Shown: piece by piece, positions 50,939-50,947 of the stretch
How positions within the stretch are numbered: the stretch's first letter is position 1
Layout: each line of letters begins with the position of its first letter
Assembly: GCA_910585215.1 (NCBI GenBank)
Contig: CAJUDQ010000011.1
Coordinates: 44,488 to 95,434 of the forward strand
Length of the DNA: 50,947 nucleotides
From: an uncultured Lachnospiraceae bacterium
Lineage (GTDB): Bacteria > Bacillota > Clostridia > Lachnospirales > Lachnospiraceae
Reading direction: 5' to 3'
Notes under the pieces: model-generated
What the model saw: only the letters and a program-made list of their open reading frames with translations
The model's database searches: none
Told to the model about the DNA's origin: nothing
Program-made: the position numbers and the translations under genes

Positions 50939-50947
50939 CGGAAAAGG

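Overview
The window reads as a chromosomal contig from a low-GC Firmicute of the gut Lachnospiraceae type (Blautia or Ruminococcus-like). The reasons are strong AGGAGG ribosome-binding sites throughout, a T-box leader, LytTR/GHKL two-component genes, a DUF6774-like small protein, hexuronate and fucose catabolic enzymes, and IS200/IS605-type right ends. The species assignment is inference. The first 23 bases are leftover Illumina adapter, so the left edge is an assembly end.

Layout. 0.1-2.7 kb: a phage-type sigma-like gene, an IS605-like element without a transposase, a small DUF6774-like gene, and a LytTR response regulator with a GHKL sensor kinase followed by a 21-residue peptide ORF. 2.9-6.3 kb: lipid and envelope genes (UgtP-type glycosyltransferase, PlsY-like acyltransferase, flippase). 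6.6-10.6 kb: a T-box-controlled aminotransferase, a secreted transglutaminase-like protein and an S66 LD-carboxypeptidase. 10.7-14.1 kb: a complete type II restriction-modification island with two Dam-like methylases, a convergent endonuclease carrying two PD-(D/E)xK-like motifs, and a controller protein with a recognisable C-box. 14.3-17.4 kb: a TPR protein, an RNA-rich IS605-like element with no tnpB, and a cyclopropane fatty acid synthase. 17.5-25.8 kb: hexuronate catabolism (DUF2264 protein, GH88 hydrolase and AraC regulator on the minus strand; kduI, a kduD-like gene, eda and kdgK on the plus strand). Together these take unsaturated uronyl oligosaccharides to pyruvate and glyceraldehyde-3-phosphate. 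No polysaccharide lyase or transporter is present here.

25.9-35 kb: an HxlR regulator with a divergent small protein, an acyltransferase, a Nudix-methyltransferase fusion next to a PLD-nuclease/helicase, a TetR gene with a 39-bp palindromic operator, a flavodoxin and a GH29 fucosidase. 35.2-40 kb: an ECF sigma, membrane protein and ABC exporter operon, then cardiolipin synthase. 40.2-45 kb: ahpC, an AhpF-like reductase with its domains in permuted order, and a c-di-GMP phosphodiesterase carrying a C-terminal LamG-like domain. 45.2-49.4 kb (minus strand): an EF-G paralogue, a TauE/SafE exporter, and a C_GCAxxG_C_C protein fused to a siroheme reductase-like domain. 49.6 kb to the end: small genes of mobile-element character, a membrane gene broken by a stop codon, and a 27-residue Hol-Tox-type peptide with a divergent consensus promoter for a likely antisense RNA.

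The best candidates for under-described biology are the following: the tnpB-less RNA element at 15.66-16.09 kb, with two covarying three-hairpin modules; the double-nuclease-motif restriction enzyme; the Nudix-methyltransferase plus PLD-helicase pair; the EAL-LamG fusion; and the short peptide after the two-component system. Three long palindromic intergenic repeats (12.5, 25.8 and 35.0 kb) belong to one family and sit at gene ends as terminators. No tRNA, rRNA or CRISPR array was seen.
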